A DNA stretch of 22,007 nt from Bacillota bacterium. Lineage in GTDB: Bacteria > Bacillota > Clostridia > Lachnospirales > Bianqueaceae. The stretch lies in NCBI GenBank assembly GCA_017474705.1, contig JAFVHC010000186.1:1-22007 (forward strand). Direction: 5' to 3'. Shown one piece after another: positions 14,873 through 22,007 of this stretch. A program made the translations under genes and the position numbers. Each line of letters starts with the position of its first letter. The stretch's first letter is position 1. The notes below the pieces were generated by a model. The model made no database searches. It had not been told where the DNA came from and saw nothing but the letters and a program-made list of their open reading frames with translations.

Positions 14873-15860
14873 ATATCGTTGCCGCGATCACGGCCTTGAT
14901 CGTATGCATGCGGTTCTCTGCCTCATCGAATACGACGGACTGCGGGCTTTCAAAGACTTCATCCGTGACTTCCATGTCAGTCAGACCATACTTTTCGTAG
15001 ATCTGCCGGCCGATCTCGGTATTCAGATCATGGAAGGATGGAAGGCAATGCATGAATATTGCCTGCGGCCCTGCTTTTTGCATCACTTCCGCTGTGACCT
15101 TATAGGGTGACAGCGTTCGGATCCTCTCTTCCCATACCTCATCCGGCTCACCCATAGAGACCCAGACGTCGGTATATACGGCATCTGCACCTTTTACCTG
15201 TTCAATATCCGACGTCAATGTAATGGAGCCGCCGCTCTCGGCAGCCACTTCTTCAGCATAGGAAACAAGCGCAGGATCAGGGAAATATTTCGGATCCGTA
15301 CATGCAACAAAATGCATACCGACTTTAGCGCAGCCGATCATCAGTGAGTTGCCCATATTGTAACGGGCATCCCCCATGTAGACCAGTTTCCGGCCTTTCA
15401 GATCTCCAAAATGCTCGCGGATCGTCAAAAGGTCGGCCAGGATCTGCGTCGGGTGATATTCGTTGGTCAGTCCGTTCCACACAGGGATCCCCGCATACGC
15501 GGCAAGGGTCTCTACGATCTCCTGACCGTAGCCGCGGTATTCGATACCATCATACAGGCGGCCCAGTACCCGGGCTGTATCTTTGATGCTCTCTTTCTTG
15601 CCGATCTGAGAGCTGCCGGCGTCCAGATATGTCACACCGATCCCTAAGTCGAAGGCGGCCATCTCAAATGCACAGCGTGTCCTTGTACTGGTCTTCTCAA
15701 AGATGAGCACGATATTATATCCGCGGAAATGATCTGCCAGTTCATAATTCTTCTTCTTCGCCTTCAATTCCGCAGCCAGATCCAGCAGTCCGAGGATCTC
15801 TTCCTGAGAAAAGTCCTTCAAAGTAAGGAAGTGACGGCCTTGCAGTGCCTGTAATTCCAT
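14871..15860 (-). CDS. argF: ornithine carbamoyltransferase
   Basis: Makes citrulline from ornithine and carbamoyl phosphate in arginine synthesis. 329 residues of normal length. STRTR at 58-62 binds carbamoyl phosphate; HPTQ at 136-139; DVWVSMGE (231-238) is the ornithine-binding SMG loop; HCLP at 271-274 carries the reactive cysteine; the C-terminus has VFDEAENRMHTIKAV. The catabolic ArcB is very similar; pairing with argG and absence of arcA or arcC favour the biosynthetic role. ATG at 15860 has GGAGG six bases upstream. Divergent from argG. The stop runs straight into a large hairpin. Confidence 0.95.
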   Translation of the reverse strand: MELQALQGRHFLTLKDFSQEEILGLLDLAAELKAKKKNYELADHFRGYNIVLIFEKTSTRTRCAFEMAAFDLGIGVTYLDAGSSQIGKKESIKDTARVLGRLYDGIEYRGYGQEIVETLAAYAGIPVWNGLTNEYHPTQILADLLTIREHFGDLKGRKLVYMGDARYNMGNSLMIGCAKVGMHFVACTDPKYFPDPALVSYAEEVAAESGGSITLTSDIEQVKGADAVYTDVWVSMGEPDEVWEERIRTLSPYKVTAEVMQKAGPQAIFMHCLPSFHDLNTEIGRQIYEKYGLTDMEVTDEVFESPQSVVFDEAENRMHTIKAVIAATI

Positions 15861-16076
15861 AACGAACCTCCAAATATACAGTATTTTTCTTGTTTATACA
15901 TTATATATGCATATTTACACGCACAAGCTTTTATGCGTTTTTAATCAAACATAGTACTTATTATAAAGATTTTTGTGAAATATTGCAACCTTGTTTTTTC
16001 ACAAATCCTCTTGCGTTTTACGCTCCATGATTGTATAATTATGAGCACTGAATACAAAAACGCAAGGAGATTCATC
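15861..16076. promoter_or_regulatory. shared argF-argG control region
   Basis: 216 AT-rich bases between divergent starts. Minus-strand argF has TATAAT at 15905-15900 with no clear -35. Three copies of a TGCGTTTT motif occur (15934-15941 plus; 16012-16019 plus; 16064-16057 minus); the last two form a 9-bp inverted repeat TTGCGTTTT/AAAACGCAA that spans the argG promoter. A further 9-bp inverted repeat, TTTGTGAAA/TTTCACAAA (15972-15980 with 15997-16005), lies upstream. A 10-bp palindrome ATATGCATAT is at 15905-15914. Arginine-repressor control is expected from biology, but I see only an imperfect ARG-box-like sequence at the argG -10 (TGTATAATTATGAG, 16032-16045). Confidence 0.6.
16011..16039 (+). 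promoter_or_regulatory. argG promoter
   Basis: TTGCGT (16011-16016), 17-base spacer, TATAAT (16034-16039). The predicted transcript start near 16046 leaves a leader of about 31 bases with AAGGAG seven bases before the ATG. The -35 box is part of the TTGCGTTTT inverted repeat. Confidence 0.85.
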
Positions 16077-17285
16077 ATGGCAAAAGATAAAGTTGTACTG
16101 GCATATTCCGGCGGTCTTGATACTACGGTCATCATTCCCTGGCTCAAAGAAAACTACGATTACGACGTCATCGCGGTCTGTGTAGATGTCGGACAGGGTC
16201 AGGAGACCGAGGGTCTTGAAGAACGCGCGCTGAAGTCCGGTGCTTCCAAATTCTATCTCAAGACCGTTACAGAAGAATTCATTACTGATTATATCTACCC
16301 GACGCTCAAGGCCGGCGCTGTATATGAATCCACATATATGCTGGGCACCTCCATGGCCCGCCCGCTGATCGCCAAGGTCCTGATCGACGTAGCACTGCAG
16401 GAAGGCGCTGTTGCCATCTGCCACGGCTGCACCGGCAAGGGCAACGATCAGATCCGTTTCGAACTGACCATCAAGGCACTGGCTCCGCAGCTCAAGATCA
16501 TCGCTCCGTGGCGTATCTGGAACATCCAGTCTCGCGAAGAAGAGATCGAGTACTGCCAGGTCCGCGGTATCGAATGCCCCATCAAGAAGGGTGACAGCTA
16601 CAGCCGCGACCGCAACATCTGGCATATCAGCCACGAAGGACTGGATCTTGAAGATCCGTCTCATGCTCCGGATTATGAGAAGCTTCTGAAACTGGGTGTC
16701 ACGCCTCAAAATGCTCCGGATGAGCCCACGAAAATCAGTCTGCAGTTTGAAAACGGCGTTCCCGTAGCCATCAATGGCGAGGCGATGGATCCCGTTGCTC
16801 TGCTCACCAAGCTGAATGAGATCGGCGGTGCCAACGGCATCGGTATCATCGATATCCTGGAAAACCGTGTCGTCGGTATGAAATCCCGCGGTATCTATGA
16901 GACTCCTGGCGGCACGATCATGTTCGCTGCCCACGAGCAGCTCTCCCACCTGGTCTGGGATAAGGAGACCTTCGCTCATACGCAGAAGATCGCTGTCGAC
17001 TTTGCTGATCTGGTCTACTCCGGCAAATGGTTCACTCCGCTGCGCGAGGCTCTTTCCGCATACGTTGATTCTCTGAACCAGGTCATGACCGGTACAGTCA
17101 ACATGATCCTGTATAAGGGCAATATCATTCCGGCTGGCACCACTTCCCCCAACTCCCTGTACAGCGAAAGCATCGCAAGCTTCACCACCGGCGACCTGTA
17201 CGATCATAAAGACGCGAACGGTTTCATCAACCTCTTCGGTCTGTCCATGAAGGTCAGGGGCATGCTGTTGGGCAATCAGCAATAA
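16077..17285 (+). CDS. argG: argininosuccinate synthase
   Basis: Joins citrulline and aspartate using ATP, the step after ArgF. 402 residues, normal length. AYSGGLDTT at 9-17 is the N-type ATP pyrophosphatase loop; VDVGQGQE, STYMLGTSMARPLIAK and HGCTGKGNDQIRFE follow, all typical of ArgG. I start at the ATG at 16077 (MAKDKVVLAYSGG) because AAGGAG is seven bases upstream; the frame is open to 15975 but that part covers the promoter. The gene uses frequent GGC, CTG and ATC codons. Ends at a bidirectional terminator. No argH is in the window. Confidence 0.97.
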   Translation: MAKDKVVLAYSGGLDTTVIIPWLKENYDYDVIAVCVDVGQGQETEGLEERALKSGASKFYLKTVTEEFITDYIYPTLKAGAVYESTYMLGTSMARPLIAKVLIDVALQEGAVAICHGCTGKGNDQIRFELTIKALAPQLKIIAPWRIWNIQSREEEIEYCQVRGIECPIKKGDSYSRDRNIWHISHEGLDLEDPSHAPDYEKLLKLGVTPQNAPDEPTKISLQFENGVPVAINGEAMDPVALLTKLNEIGGANGIGIIDILENRVVGMKSRGIYETPGGTIMFAAHEQLSHLVWDKETFAHTQKIAVDFADLVYSGKWFTPLREALSAYVDSLNQVMTGTVNMILYKGNIIPAGTTSPNSLYSESIASFTTGDLYDHKDANGFINLFGLSMKVRGMLLGNQQ

Positions 17286-17303
17286 TCTTTGGATCAAAAA
17301 CCG

Positions 17304-17340
17304 AAACTGCGGCAAACAAAAGTTTTGCCGCAGTTTTTTG
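17304..17340. terminator. bidirectional terminator between argG and GH30 gene
   Basis: A 13-bp stem (AAACTGCGGCAAA 17304-17316 with TTTGCCGCAGTTT 17324-17336) and seven-base loop. The plus strand continues with T to 17339; the minus strand has GGTTTTTG after the stem. It can serve both convergent genes. Confidence 0.92.
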
Positions 17341-17344
17341 TGTT

Positions 17345-19177
17345 TCAGTCCTCTGCAAAATAGAATTCTTTGGAACAACGATTATTATAGGGATCCTCCT
17401 TCTCCAGCGAGCCTCCCACTGTCATGAACGCCATGATATCATGCCAGCCCTGTGTGGCCGTCCATGTGGATTTGCATCCGGTACCGGAAGCATCATAGAC
17501 TGGTGCTTTCGCATGAAAGATGACTTCTTCGCCCGGCTTGAGAATGGGGACCGTATCGTAGGATCTGGCGATCCGGTAATCCCCGTCCAACAGGAAATCC
17601 ACGACTGCTGTGACGTTCGGGATGGTCGGCGCATTGCCCACGTTCCGTACCCGGACATGGAAGCGGATCTCTTCTCCCGCACGGGCCTCTTGATCGAACC
17701 AAAAATCCACAGGTGTCAGATCCCACATAGGATCCTCATCTATGCGCTTCTTCGGTGCCGCGCTGATCGGCACAACCGGAAGCCCTGCTTCCGGTATAAA
17801 TGTATATGTCGCAACACTGCATGCAGATATGCTGCAGGCTGCCGCCTTATTACTGCACTGCAGTCTGAACTCCTGGGTCCGCTCTGTCTGGTTGACCGCA
17901 ACGACGGCGACCGTTCCATCCTCTGCCTGGAACGCTACAGCAGTGATCCAGCGCGGATGTCCATAAGTACAATCGATCCGGCGCATGCCGCGTTTCAGAT
18001 AACGTGAAAACTGCGCGAACATACCATATGCTCCGGTCTTCTCCCAGTGCTCCGGATCCTTCAAAGGTACACAGATGCTGGTATTGGGATCCAGGCGGTT
18101 ATAGAGAAATGGATTCCCTGCCAACATATGTGGTCCACCGTATTCATCCGTGCAGAAATTCCAAAGCACGTAGGAACGGGAACCGTGCCGCAGCTGCCGG
18201 AGCATCTCATCCATGCCTGCTGGATCGGCCACCGTCTTTTCGGTACTGTACATCGGCATTTCCGGGTACTGTGCCGCATACCGGTCCATGACCGCCGGGT
18301 CGCCCCGGTACGGGTGGAAAGCGATGCCATCGATCACCGCGTACGCTTCCTCATCCGCCAGCAGAGGATCGACGAAGATGTCCGCCATATCGAAATTATG
18401 ATCATACGCCCATATCCGTGTTTTTATCCCATGTTCCCGGAATTCCTTCGCAAGCGCGATCAGTACGCCTTTCGCCAGACGCCAGGTAAAACGCGTACAG
18501 GGCGTGCCTCTGTTATAATTCGGCGCATCACTGGATTTCGGCTCATTCTGGATCGTAATGGAGTACAACTCTATACCCTGCTCCTCAAAAGCCTGGACCG
18601 CTTTACGCAGATACCGGGCATACACTTCGGTGTACTCTGGCAGAAAGATCCCACCCAGCAGGCTGTCGTTGCTTTTCATCCAGCCGGGCAGTCCCCAAAC
18701 TGAAGCCAACAACCGTACTGCGGGATACTGATCCCGCACCCGCCGAAGCATATCGAAAAAGCCACGGTCGATATCTCTCTGAACACTGAAATGCTCGAGC
18801 TGCCAATCCTTCTCACCTTCCGGCATATCGTCGTAGGAATAGAAATCGAAATTACGCTCCCAGTCCGTGCTGCCGAAGGGCACGCGCATGAAATTCCAAC
18901 CTGCGCCGACCTCCGGATCGAACAACGCTTTCAATACCAGATCCTGTTGTTCCCTGCTCATTCGAGTCAGGTTGTACAGATCCGTATCCGTCCAATTGGC
19001 GCCAAAGCCCAGGATCGGCTGGCCTTTGACCGAAGGATCGATCATGATCGTATTTTCATCAGGTGCATCGACCTTATAGAAAACAGCCGGTTCCATAAGG
19101 CACAGCATACGAGACCTGTCCTGGGAAGAAACGGTTCCGTGTAATCGTTGATCATGTGTATACACTGCGGTATCCAA
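17345..19177 (-). CDS. GH30-family glycoside hydrolase with C-terminal CARDB-like domain
   Basis: 610 residues. The N-terminal 475 or so match the GH30 clan-A barrel: GFGANWTD, RVPFGSTDW, SVWGLPGWMKSN, IQNEP with presumed acid/base E212, and MYSTEK with presumed nucleophile E313; a beta-sandwich part follows. GH30 includes glucosylceramidases, beta-1,6-glucanases and beta-glucosidases; the substrate is open. Residues about 485-608 (WDLTPVDFWFDQEARAGEEI...VRVRNVGNAPT) look like an Ig-fold CARDB module. No signal peptide, odd for an adhesion-type module, so it may act in the cytoplasm. I chose TTG at 19177: GGAGG lies seven bases upstream (GGGAGGG run), whereas a more distant TTG at 19225 has none. 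Probably read through from the lipoprotein gene. Confidence 0.88.
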   Translation of the reverse strand: MDTAVYTHDQRLHGTVSSQDRSRMLCLMEPAVFYKVDAPDENTIMIDPSVKGQPILGFGANWTDTDLYNLTRMSREQQDLVLKALFDPEVGAGWNFMRVPFGSTDWERNFDFYSYDDMPEGEKDWQLEHFSVQRDIDRGFFDMLRRVRDQYPAVRLLASVWGLPGWMKSNDSLLGGIFLPEYTEVYARYLRKAVQAFEEQGIELYSITIQNEPKSSDAPNYNRGTPCTRFTWRLAKGVLIALAKEFREHGIKTRIWAYDHNFDMADIFVDPLLADEEAYAVIDGIAFHPYRGDPAVMDRYAAQYPEMPMYSTEKTVADPAGMDEMLRQLRHGSRSYVLWNFCTDEYGGPHMLAGNPFLYNRLDPNTSICVPLKDPEHWEKTGAYGMFAQFSRYLKRGMRRIDCTYGHPRWITAVAFQAEDGTVAVVAVNQTERTQEFRLQCSNKAAACSISACSVATYTFIPEAGLPVVPISAAPKKRIDEDPMWDLTPVDFWFDQEARAGEEIRFHVRVRNVGNAPTIPNVTAVVDFLLDGDYRIARSYDTVPILKPGEEVIFHAKAPVYDASGTGCKSTWTATQGWHDIMAFMTVGGSLEKEDPYNNRCSKEFYFAED

Positions 19178-19218
19178 ATCAAACCCTCCCTCATTACCGA
19201 TCGGTCTGTCTATACAAA

Positions 19219-19254
19219 GCCCCAAGAGTCACAACTGACACTGACTCTTGGGGC
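19219..19254 (-). terminator. hairpin between lipoprotein and GH30 genes
   Basis: A 13-bp perfect stem (19219-19231 with 19242-19254) and ten-base loop. On the minus strand it is followed only by TTTGTAT, a poor T tract, so termination may be partial. It lies 41 bases before the GH30 start, and I see no clear separate promoter for GH30. Confidence 0.6.
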
Positions 19255-19284
19255 CATCTGTTGCTATTTGGGACTGTACATCAC

Positions 19285-20130
19285 TTACAATGCTTCGAAC
19301 CAGGACTTACGTGCTTTCTCGAAGGACACGCCGAAAGCTTCCGAGAACTCGGTGCCATCATAAGCAGCCATCACGGCATCATGCCCATAGTTGGCTTCCA
19401 GATACTTGACGAAGGAGCCTGCGTAGACGCAGTACGCTCCGCGGAAATTATAGGCTTCTTCCGGATAACCGATCGCCGCGATCTGCTCGGTCATATCGCC
19501 CAGCTGAGATGCGGTATCATAAGCGCCGTTCTTCTTTAGCACACGCGCCAGCGTATCGATGTCATAGTATGCCGCTTCCTGCGGAGCTTCACTATCCTCA
19601 GCCCGCTCCGCTTCTTCCTGCTCGACATACGTTTTCAGGCATTCGATGAGATGTGCCTGGGTATTCAGCAGGCTTTCCTTATGCGTATCTGCCACATAGG
19701 CGCCAACACCTTCCCGCAGCCAGTCCGGAACACCATCCACGCCCATCATGACCTGCGTGATCAGGGAAGTATACGGTGTTGTACGATTCTGTGCGAAGTA
19801 AATGTCCGCCTGCCCTTCGTAGACCATGGTCGGACCATCTCCGGCGCGCAGGGCCAGTGTCACATCTTTCGGTGCCCGATCCTTGAGATAAGCTTTTACC
19901 GCAGGTACAGCGCTTTCCACCTGATATGCTGCATAGTTGCGTTCTTTATCCTGCAGATAACCCAGGTCGATCTTTACGGTAACGTTGTCAAAACGGATCA
20001 CATCGTAATTACCTTCCTGACCGAAGGTGTACGTGGGGATCTTTTCTGTTTCTTCTCTATCGAGCAGGCTGCAGCCGCTGAAAAGCAGCACACAGACTAA
20101 TATGAGGCATAATGATCTTCTTTCTTTCAT
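19285..20130 (-). CDS. lipoprotein resembling a peptidase-MA metalloprotease but lacking HExxH
   Basis: 281 residues. The N-terminus (MKERRSLCLILVCVLLFSGC) is a lipoprotein signal peptide with acylated C20 (FSGC), so it is anchored outside the membrane. The middle shows PDWLREGVGAY (135-145), and the end has YAGSFVKYLEANYGHDAV and SFEKARKSWFEAL; this order matches the gluzincin-like peptidase MA family, where P-x-W-L-x-E-G carries the third zinc ligand. The upstream HExxH that binds zinc in that family is not present: the corresponding place reads YTSLI (120-124). It is probably a non-catalytic relative. An acidic Glu-rich linker is at about 170-185. ATG at 20130 is chosen for GGAGGG six bases upstream; an in-frame extension to 20178 has no site. 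TATAAT promoter upstream. Confidence 0.8.
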   Translation of the reverse strand: MKERRSLCLILVCVLLFSGCSLLDREETEKIPTYTFGQEGNYDVIRFDNVTVKIDLGYLQDKERNYAAYQVESAVPAVKAYLKDRAPKDVTLALRAGDGPTMVYEGQADIYFAQNRTTPYTSLITQVMMGVDGVPDWLREGVGAYVADTHKESLLNTQAHLIECLKTYVEQEEAERAEDSEAPQEAAYYDIDTLARVLKKNGAYDTASQLGDMTEQIAAIGYPEEAYNFRGAYCVYAGSFVKYLEANYGHDAVMAAYDGTEFSEAFGVSFEKARKSWFEAL

Positions 20131-20149
20131 AGCTCTCCCTCCGCCGCTC

Positions 20150-20178
20150 ATTATACATGATTCATGATAGCAAATCAA
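20150..20178 (-). promoter_or_regulatory. promoter of the lipoprotein gene
   Basis: On the minus strand TTGATT (20178-20173), a 17-base spacer, TATAAT (20155-20150). It is divergent from the plus-strand promoter at 20200-20228, and the -35 boxes are only 21 bases apart, so one regulator could act on both. Confidence 0.8.
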
Positions 20179-20199
20179 TGTGAAATTTTCATGTTCCCC

Positions 20200-20228
20200 T
20201 TGTGAAATCTTCCAACATAATGTATAAT
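20200..20228 (+). promoter_or_regulatory. promoter of the small membrane protein gene
   Basis: TTGTGA (20200-20205), 17-base spacer, TATAAT (20223-20228). The -35 box starts a stretch TTGTGAAATCTTCCAAC that closely resembles TTGTGAAATATTGCAAC at 15973-15989 upstream of argG (15 of 17 bases). Confidence 0.75.
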
Positions 20229-20260
20229 CAAGCTATCTCAAGTCCAAGGAGGTCATAAGC

Positions 20261-20611
20261 ATGAACGCTTTAGAACTGGATCAGATCAAAAACATCCTGG
20301 TATCTATCAAACAGAACGAAAAGAAACGCTCCATTATCAAGTATGTGCTCATCGCTCTGGCTATCACCGCCGTATGTGTTGCCGTCGCGATCGCCCTGAA
20401 AAAAGTCCTCTGCAAGGCAAAGGATGAGGATGATGACGACGATTTCGTATATCTTGATGAAGAGGATTTCGAGGATGATGACGTTGATTTCCAGGCCGCT
20501 GTCGAAGAAGCTGCTGCCGAGGCCGAGGAAGCTGTTGAAGAGGCTGTAGAAGAAGCCGCTGAGACTGCCGAAGAAGTCGTGGAAGAAATCAAAGAAGCTA
20601 TCGAGGACTAA
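20261..20611 (+). CDS. small single-pass membrane protein with highly acidic tail
   Basis: 116 residues, function unrecognised. A short polar N-terminus (MNALELDQIKNILVSIKQNEKKRS) is followed by one hydrophobic helix at about 25-46 (IIKYVLIALAITAVCVAVAIAL), then KK, and a cytoplasmic or external tail from 50 on with almost only Asp/Glu, then Glu/Ala/Val heptad-like repeats (EEAAAEAEEAVEEAVEEAAE) that could form a coiled coil. The tail resembles that of the S1 fusion protein (residues 632-682). Strong AAGGAGG eight bases before the ATG suggests high expression. Stop precedes the methyltransferase ATG by four bases, so the two are likely one operon. Well-used codons argue that it is a real gene. 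Confidence 0.85.
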   Translation: MNALELDQIKNILVSIKQNEKKRSIIKYVLIALAITAVCVAVAIALKKVLCKAKDEDDDDDFVYLDEEDFEDDDVDFQAAVEEAAAEAEEAVEEAVEEAAETAEEVVEEIKEAIED

Positions 20612-20615
20612 TCAT

Positions 20616-22007
20616 ATGCCAAAAGAACCGATCTTTCGGGAAGGTATCGTGACCGATGTCGCCTTTCCCAATCGGGGGATCATGCAAGCGGCAGTCGAGG
20701 GATCGGCTGCCGTTCCTTTTACTGCACAGACCATCCATGTCAAAGGCGCCCTGCCCGGTCAGACCATTCGCGTTACTGTCGGCCGTACAGGGAAAAGGCG
20801 TCGCGAAGGCAGACTGCAGGAGGTCCTGAAGCCTGCCCCTTACGAGATCGATCCGCCATGTCCGCATGCCGCTGTCTGCGGGGGCTGTTGTTATCAGACC
20901 GTCCCTTACGAGCTGCAGCTGACCTGGAAAGAACAGCAGGTCAAAAAGCTTCTGGAACCTGTACTGGAAAGCAGCAATACCATCTGGGAGCCGATCGCTC
21001 CAAGTCCCCTTGTTGAAGGATACCGAAACAAAATGGAGTTCTCCTTCGGTGATGAGATCAAGGATGGGCCTTTGACTTTAGGCCTGCATAAACGCGGCGC
21101 TTTCCATGACATCGTACCTACACCCGGATGCCGCATCATCCATCCGGATATGGCACGGATCCTGTCTGAAACGCAGCAGTATTTCGCTGCAACAGGTGCT
21201 TCTCATTACAACACTTATACACATGGAGGCTTCCTGCGCCATCTCGTACTGCGCCGCAGCTTCCTGGATGGGCAGATCCTGGTCAACCTGATCACGACCA
21301 GCGCGGAAGCACCTGATCTGACTCCTTGGACAAATCGACTGCTGTCTCTCCCGCTGGAAGGGTCCATCGGTGGGATCCTGCATACGGTGAACGACCGCCA
21401 GGCCGACGTGGTGCAGAGCGACGCTTTGGAGATCCTATATGGCAAAGCTTCTCTCACCGAGTCTTTATTAGGGCTCAGTTTCGAGATCTTCCCGTTCTCA
21501 TTCTTTCAGACCAACTCCAAAGGCGCGGAACGTCTGTATTCCGTCGTCCGTGATTTCGCCGGTGATGTCTCCGGAGCCGAGGTCTTCGACCTTTACTGCG
21601 GAACGGGCACCATCGCTCAGATCCTGGCCGGTGCCGGAGCTGCTTCCGTGACCGGCATCGAGATCGTGAAAGAAGCTGTCGATGCAGCCCGCATCAATGC
21701 TGGATTGAACGGTCTCAACAATTGCCGATTTATCGCTGGTGACGTACTGAAGGAAATCGATACGCTGGAGATCCACCCGGATCTGGTCATCCTGGACCCA
21801 CCGCGTGATGGTATCCATCCAAAAGCTCTGCCGAAGATCCTGAAGTTTGCCCCGGATCGATTCATATATGTCTCCTGTAAACCTACTTCCCTTGTCCGTG
21901 ATCTGCCCTTCTTCCAAGAAGCCGGCTATACGGTTGAAAGGATCCGTACCGTTGACATGTTCCCATTCACCTATCATATTGAGACGGTAGTATTGATGAC
22001 AAAGAAA
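20616..22007 (+). CDS. rlmD: 23S rRNA (uracil-5-)-methyltransferase, RumA/RlmD type, 3' end missing
   Basis: SAM-dependent enzyme that makes 5-methyluridine in 23S rRNA (RlmD or RlmCD-like; the site is not deducible). 464 codons lie in the window and the frame is still open at the right edge, though VVLMTKK looks close to the natural end. An N-terminal TRAM-like domain (about 8-68) is followed by cysteines C82, C88, C91 and C172, the expected [4Fe-4S] ligands (CPHAAVCGGC; PGC). The methyltransferase core has FFQTN (296-300), DLYCGTGT (325-332), DPPRDGIHP (394-402) and SCKPTSLVRD with nucleophile C421. All catalytic residues are present. ATG at 20616, GAGG nine bases upstream inside the previous gene. 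Confidence 0.93.
   Translation, partial: MPKEPIFREGIVTDVAFPNRGIMQAAVEGSAAVPFTAQTIHVKGALPGQTIRVTVGRTGKRRREGRLQEVLKPAPYEIDPPCPHAAVCGGCCYQTVPYELQLTWKEQQVKKLLEPVLESSNTIWEPIAPSPLVEGYRNKMEFSFGDEIKDGPLTLGLHKRGAFHDIVPTPGCRIIHPDMARILSETQQYFAATGASHYNTYTHGGFLRHLVLRRSFLDGQILVNLITTSAEAPDLTPWTNRLLSLPLEGSIGGILHTVNDRQADVVQSDALEILYGKASLTESLLGLSFEIFPFSFFQTNSKGAERLYSVVRDFAGDVSGAEVFDLYCGTGTIAQILAGAGAASVTGIEIVKEAVDAARINAGLNGLNNCRFIAGDVLKEIDTLEIHPDLVILDPPRDGIHPKALPKILKFAPDRFIYVSCKPTSLVRDLPFFQEAGYTVERIRTVDMFPFTYHIETVVLMTKK

Noticed and set aside
15861..16076. T-box, riboswitch or leader peptide ahead of argG
   Set aside because: The predicted leader after the -10 box is only about 31 bases, with no room for such an element.
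15999..17378. 459-codon minus-strand frame opposite argG
   Set aside because: Antisense shadow of a fully conserved argG; no domain visible.

Overview
The window reads as a chromosomal core segment of a Gram-positive anaerobe of the class Clostridia (Bacillota), perhaps Lachnospirales. Three things point there. IspH is fused to ribosomal protein S1. The gene order scpA-scpB-rluB-(regulator)-FAD oxidoreductase-cmk-ispH/rpsA is typical of that class. Promoters are housekeeping TTGACA/TATAAT type with strong GGAGG ribosome binding sites. Most genes are GC-rich for this group; the partial gene at the left edge and the 14.3-14.8 kb intergenic region are clearly more AT-rich. Species assignment is inference. 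No integrase, transposase, CRISPR array or phage gene was seen.

Layout. 1-523: 3' part of an unrecognised plus-strand gene, ending at a convergent terminator. 610-12057: a long minus-strand block read right to left: SAM methyltransferase, type I pullulanase, class I aminotransferase, (hairpin), scpA, scpB, rluB-type pseudouridine synthase, RpiR/MurR regulator, BaiN/HI0933-type flavoprotein, cmk, ispH-rpsA. From scpA to ispH-rpsA the genes overlap or nearly touch (ATGA overlaps and an 8-base overlap), so they look translationally coupled. 12084-12236: tRNA-Trp with its own promoter and terminator. 12245-13723: MATE exporter, divergent from a tRNA-Ser/Glu/Asp operon (13808-14255) that has a perfect consensus promoter. 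14296-14745: a gene-free tandem array of about 52-bp units, each holding an inverted pair of ACGTAA/TTACGT half-sites. 14793-14872: a large hairpin at the end of argF. argF and argG are divergent around a 216-bp control region. 17345-20130: a GH30 glycosidase and a lipoprotein resembling a metalloprotease without its catalytic motif. 20261 to the right edge: a small acidic single-pass membrane protein and a RumA/RlmD-type 23S rRNA uracil methyltransferase, which runs off the window.

Functionally the block mixes chromosome segregation (ScpAB), translation (S1, pseudouridine synthase, rRNA methyltransferase, tRNAs), nucleotide and isoprenoid supply (Cmk, IspH), intracellular alpha-glucan debranching and arginine synthesis. 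The least explained structures are the 52-bp palindrome array, the hairpin beside it, the repeated motifs between argF and argG, and the two uncharacterised envelope proteins around 19.3-20.6 kb.
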